Below are positions 59,924-64,000 of a DNA stretch of 64,000 nt, piece after piece; position 1 is the first letter of the stretch, and the number at the start of each line of letters is the position of its first letter. The translations under genes and the position numbers were made by a program. Under the pieces are notes generated by a model. That model was not told the DNA's origin and ran no database searches. It saw only the letters and a list, made by a program, of their open reading frames with translations. Source of the DNA: Ctenosaura bakeri (Eukaryota; Chordata; Lepidosauria; Squamata; Iguanidae); NCBI GenBank assembly GCA_948474755.1, contig CAOLHI010000651.1, positions 248,001-312,000 on the forward strand. The letters run 5' to 3'.

Positions 59924-62900
59924 ATGGAGAATAGACTGAGAATATCAACATTGAATGTGAAAGGCTTAGGGACAATAATAAAGAGAAAAAGGATAGAATC
60001 GATATTAAAAAAAGATAAGGCTGATATAATTTTTTTACAAGAAACACATGGAAAAAGAGATAAAAAAAATGAGCTTAGATTGAACTGGGTAGTCACTTAT
60101 GAGGAAGCATTTGGTACATCCAAATCAAGAGGAGTTGCAATAATAATTTCCAAAAGATGTAATTTCATTGTAACAAGTGTGGAGTTAGATGAAAAAGGTA
60201 GATATGTAATTATACAAGGTGAAATAGATGGAGAAACATATGTTATAGTGAATATCTATGCACCTAATGAGAAGCAAAAAGAGTTTTATGAAGAAATATT
60301 TAATAAGATTAAAAATATGAAAGGAGATTACACAATAATGGCAGGTGATTTTAATATGGTGATGGATAGATGGAAAGATAAACCTGTATCAATTAATTAG
60401 AGACAGATATAATAATATAACAATTTTGAATAAATTAGTGAGTAGAAATGAATTGATAGATGTTTGGAGGTTAATAAAGGGGTGAGGAAAAGAAATTTAC
60501 GTATTATTCATCAGTTCATAAAAATTATTCAAGAATAGATTATATCTTTGTCTCAAAAGATATGATACCTAGATTAATAAATACAGAAATAGAAACAATA
60601 AAAGTGACAGACCATGCTTTGATGAATTTGGATATAACTATGAAAAGGAATTATAGAGAAGCAAAAAGGTGGAGATTGGATATTAAGTTACTTAATTATA
60701 AGGAGATAGTAAACAAAATAGAGAAGGAATGGCAAGAAATTTGGGATATAAACAATAAGGAAGTAACACAAGATGTATTATGGGATACAATGAAGGCAGT
60801 GGTAAGAGGATTATGTATTAAAGAATCAAGCAAATTAAAGAGACAATTAGGAGAAAAAAAATTGAAATTAGAAAGAAAATAAAAGAACTAGAGAATGACT
60901 ATATAATAGATAGAACTAAAACAGAAATTAATAATATTACAAGCCAAAAGAGATGAATTAGAAAAGATAGAAATGGATGAAGTTCAGAAAAACTTAATAT
61001 ATTTGAAAAGGGAATACTTTGAATATAGCAATAAAAATTCTAAAATGCTGGCTAAATCAGTACAATCAAGAAAAATTAGAAATATGATTGGCATAGAAAA
61101 GATAAATTTGGTAAAGAAAAAGGCTGATGAAAGAGAAATTAAAAATATTTGAGGAATTTTATCGAGAATTGTATTTAGCAGAAGATAAATCTGTAGAGAA
61201 TATAGAGGAATATATTAATAAAAATTGGAAAATAAGATTAACAGAACAAGATAAAGGATTGATGGAAGAAATGATATCAGAAGAGGAATATAATAAGTAA
61301 TAAATAACTTAAAAGGAGGAAAATCACCAGGATTGGATGGACTAGGTCCAGAATACTATAAAACATTTAAAAAGGTTTAATCCCTGAAACTAAAATGATT
61401 ATATAATAGTATATTAAGGGGTGGAAAAATTCCATTATCATGGGTAAAGTAGTCACTAATAATATTAATTTTAAAACCAAATAAGGATTCTATGGATCCA
61501 GGTTCTTATAGACCAATATCTTTAATAAACCAAGATGCAAAAATTTTGACAGCAATAATGGCGAAGAGGTTAAATAAATTTATTTATAAATATATACATA
61601 AAGATCAATGTGGTTTTATTCAAGGAAGACAGATGGCAAATTTAATAGGGAAAACGATAAATAAAATAAATATAATGGATAGAGAAAAACAAAAAGCTGG
61701 AATTTTAGCGTTAGATATTTAAAGCCTTTGATTGTGTGGAATGGCCGGCGTTAAAAACCATTTTAAATAAAATAGGATTAGGAGAAAGATTTAAAGGGTT
61801 AGTAAATCAATTATATTCATATAATACATCTGTAGTGATGGCAAATGATGGACTTACAGATCAGATTCAAATAACAAGAGGAACGAGACAAGGATGTCCA
61901 TTATCTCCAGTTTTATTTGCAATAGTTATAGAAATATTAGCGAATGTGATAAGAAATGATGAGAATTTGGAAGGAATTGGAGCTAAGGAGAAAAATAAAA
62001 TAAGCTTATTTGCAGATGGCACATTGTTGACAATTAAAGATCCGGTTGAAAAGATAGATAGAATAGATAAACATTTAAAAGAGTTTGGGGAGAAGACAGG
62101 ATTGAAAATAAATTGGGCCAAATCAGAAATAATGTTATTTAATTATACTAAAGAAGAAGTACAAAAATTTATAAGTAGTAAAAGAGGATTACTTAAAGTA
62201 AAAGAATCAATTAAATATTTAGGAATAGATATTACAAAAAATTTACAAGGACTACAAGAAAAAAATTTCAAGAAATTAAGATTAGAAATTAAACGGAAAT
62301 TAGAGGATTATAAAAATATAAAGTTATCGTGGTTTGGTAGAATAGCAGTGGTAAAAATGAAAATTTTACCTAAAATTAATTTTTTGTTTAGAATGTTACC
62401 AATAAAAGTATCAGAGGAAGAGTTAAAGGAGTGGCAAAAGATATTAAATAATTTTTGTAATGGAAATAAGAAATCGAGGATTAATAAGAAATATTGGTAT
62501 AAAAAGTCAAAAAGAAGGTGGCCTGGGACTTCCAAATTTAAAATGGTATTATTATGCAAATCAATTGAGATACATCATAGATGGAGTTTCAGGAAACGGT
62601 GATTTAGATTGGTTAGAGACAGAAGATAAGAATATTGAGATGAAATTAGAAAATATATTTTTTAGGAATTTTTCAAAAGAAAGAAATGGAAAAAATAGAA
62701 AATCCTTTTATAAAAAATATAATAGAAATATGGAAGAAAAATAAAAAGAAAATTGATACCGAATATATCAATATTAACTCCGATAGTAATGATGGAAAAA
62801 TTTCCAAGAAAATTAAGAGAAATAATAGAGAAAGAAATAAAAAAACAAAAAATATTTAGATTAAAAGATTGGATGAAAATAATGATAAATAAAGAAAGAA

Positions 62901-63760
62901 TGAAAGAGAGATTGCAGGAAACTAAGATATCTTGGTTAAATTATATACAACTAGAGCAATGGACAAAGAGTATGAAAAGATATGTTAAGGATTTTAAAGA
63001 ATATACTAAATTTGAACAAATTATTATTCAAAGAGAAAATATGCAAGAAAATGAAATATTAAAAGGTAGTATAAGTGAAATATATAAAATATTAGCAAAA
63101 GAACAAGAAGAGGATTATCTTAGAAAAATATGGGAGGAAGAGACAGTACAAACTATAGATATACAAGAATGGAGAAAAATTTGGGAACAACGCCATTTAA
63201 AAAAATTATCAATAAGAATAAAAGAGAATTATTATAAAATAGTTTGGAAATGGTACTTGACTCCAGTGAAATTGAATCAAATAAATGAGAAATATTCAAG
63301 ATTGTGTTGGAGAGGATGTCAAGAAATTGGTACATATATGCATATGTGGTGGAATTGCAACAAGATAAAGGGATTTTGGCAAAAGGTTTTTAAAGAGATA
63401 AAAGAGATTATAGGATTAGAAATACCAGTATGTCCAAATATAGCGTTGTTGTCCATATATAATAAGGTAGAGTGTACTCAGGCAAAGAAAGAATTAATAA
63501 CAAATTTGTTAACTGCAGCGAGATTAATAATAGCAAAAAAATGGAAGACAAATGAAAAATTTCAAATAGAAGAATGGTATAAAGAAGTGTGGAAAATTGC
63601 AATTAATGATAAACTAACATGTAGAATTAGGTTTATGAAAGGTTTGGTAAAAACAAATGATTTTGAAGAAATTTGGAAAATATTTTTAGAAAAAGTTTTG
63701 AAAAGAGATGGTAATGCTACCCTGTTAAAAGAAGAATGGCAATTTTGGAAAGTGGATTGA
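59924..63760 (+). pseudogene. L1 ORF2 (endonuclease and reverse transcriptase), multiply frameshifted
   Basis: ORF2 nicks target DNA and copies L1 RNA at the nick. Endonuclease signatures in order: STLNVKGLG, IIFLQETH, NIYAPN, MAGDFNMVMD, SRIDYIFVS (60526-60552) and TDHALM (catalytic His kept). Reverse transcriptase: SPGLDGLGPEYYK (about 61322-61360), SYRPISLIN, AFDCVEW, TRGTRQGCPLSPVLF, and FADGTLL where the catalytic FADD is expected, so the second Asp is lost. The C-terminal segment CWRGCQEIGTYMHMWWNC keeps the Cys/His pattern. Breaks: stop at 60398-60400, shifts before 60526, between 60882 and 61320, at 61718-61735, and between 62602 and 62753. The last segment is open to a stop at 63758. 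Not active. Confidence 0.93.
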
Positions 63761-64000
63761 ATAAAAAGTTGGCTCTGGGGGGTGGGTTTTTTTTATTATT
63801 ACTTTTATCTTTTATTTTGTATTTTTATATTGTTTATTATCTGTGTGTGTTAAACTTGTGATTTATAGATGTAATTTGATATGTGATGTTCAATGTTTAA
63901 AAGGGGGGGAAGTTAAAAGGTAATTGGTTTTAGAGAGAGGTTATTTTTAGAGATATTAAGTAATAAGTTTATAATTAATAATAGTAAGAGATTAAATGGG
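63761..64000 (+). mobile_element. L1 3'UTR, runs off the window
   Basis: AT-rich sequence after the ORF2 stop. The poly-A end and 3' flank are not reached. The truncated L1 at 12618-13833 shows what the terminus of a related copy looks like (ttaataattaaaaaaaa). Confidence 0.75.

Overview
This is a vertebrate nuclear genome window, most likely from a squamate reptile (probably a lizard). The only host gene I can support is the 5' three-quarters of STON2 (stonin 2, an endocytic adaptor for synaptic-vesicle recycling), read on the + strand. The squamate assignment is an inference from the repeats: 5S-rRNA-derived SINEs, MIR-like SINEs ending in CA/AAC tails, CR1/L2/L1 LINEs side by side, many GC-rich MITEs and a SPIN-type hAT element. 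Nothing bacterial is present: no operons, tRNA/rRNA clusters or CRISPR.

STON2 layout: four coding exons were recovered by splice-site reading and by similarity to the mammalian protein: 1602-1689 (start codon, first WVxF motif), 3503-3766 (second WVxF), 7009-7205, and a very large exon 53025-54935 (third WVxF, two NPF motifs, stonin homology domain, most of the mu homology domain). The introns are about 1.8, 3.2 and 45.8 kb. The last coding exon(s), encoding the C-terminal end of the mu homology domain, lie beyond the window. Exon phases agree throughout except at the third exon. There the reading frame changes inside the exon near a G run at 7179-7182, as if one base were missing; this is either an assembly error or a real frameshift.

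Everything else is intronic and is dominated by transposable elements. LINEs: a CR1 3' piece (55.06-56.0 kb), smaller CR1/L3-like pieces (11.0, 22.6, 46.8 and 51.0 kb), an old L2-like element (34.6-35.8 kb), a decayed LINE of uncertain clade (41.1-42.2 kb), a 5'-truncated L1 with a 13-bp target-site duplication (12.6-13.8 kb) and a near-full-length but inactivated L1 running off the end of the window (from about 58.15 kb). LTRs: the 3' end of one at the window start and a solo-like minus-strand LTR at 56.5-57.8 kb. DNA transposons: four GC-rich elements with GGCCC...GGGCC ends and 3-bp duplications (PIF/Harbinger-like by inference), a related palindromic MITE in three copies, four Tigger/pogo-like elements with TA duplications, hAT-like elements, and a short SPIN-like hAT element with a perfect 8-bp duplication. 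Several are nested in each other, which gives a relative age order.

No wholly new coding system was found. The most useful points for follow-up are the STON2 exon-3 frame break, the upstream ORF in its 5'UTR, the SPIN-like element (a family known for horizontal transfer), and the GC-rich 3-bp-duplication family, one copy of which sits next to its own paralogous empty site.
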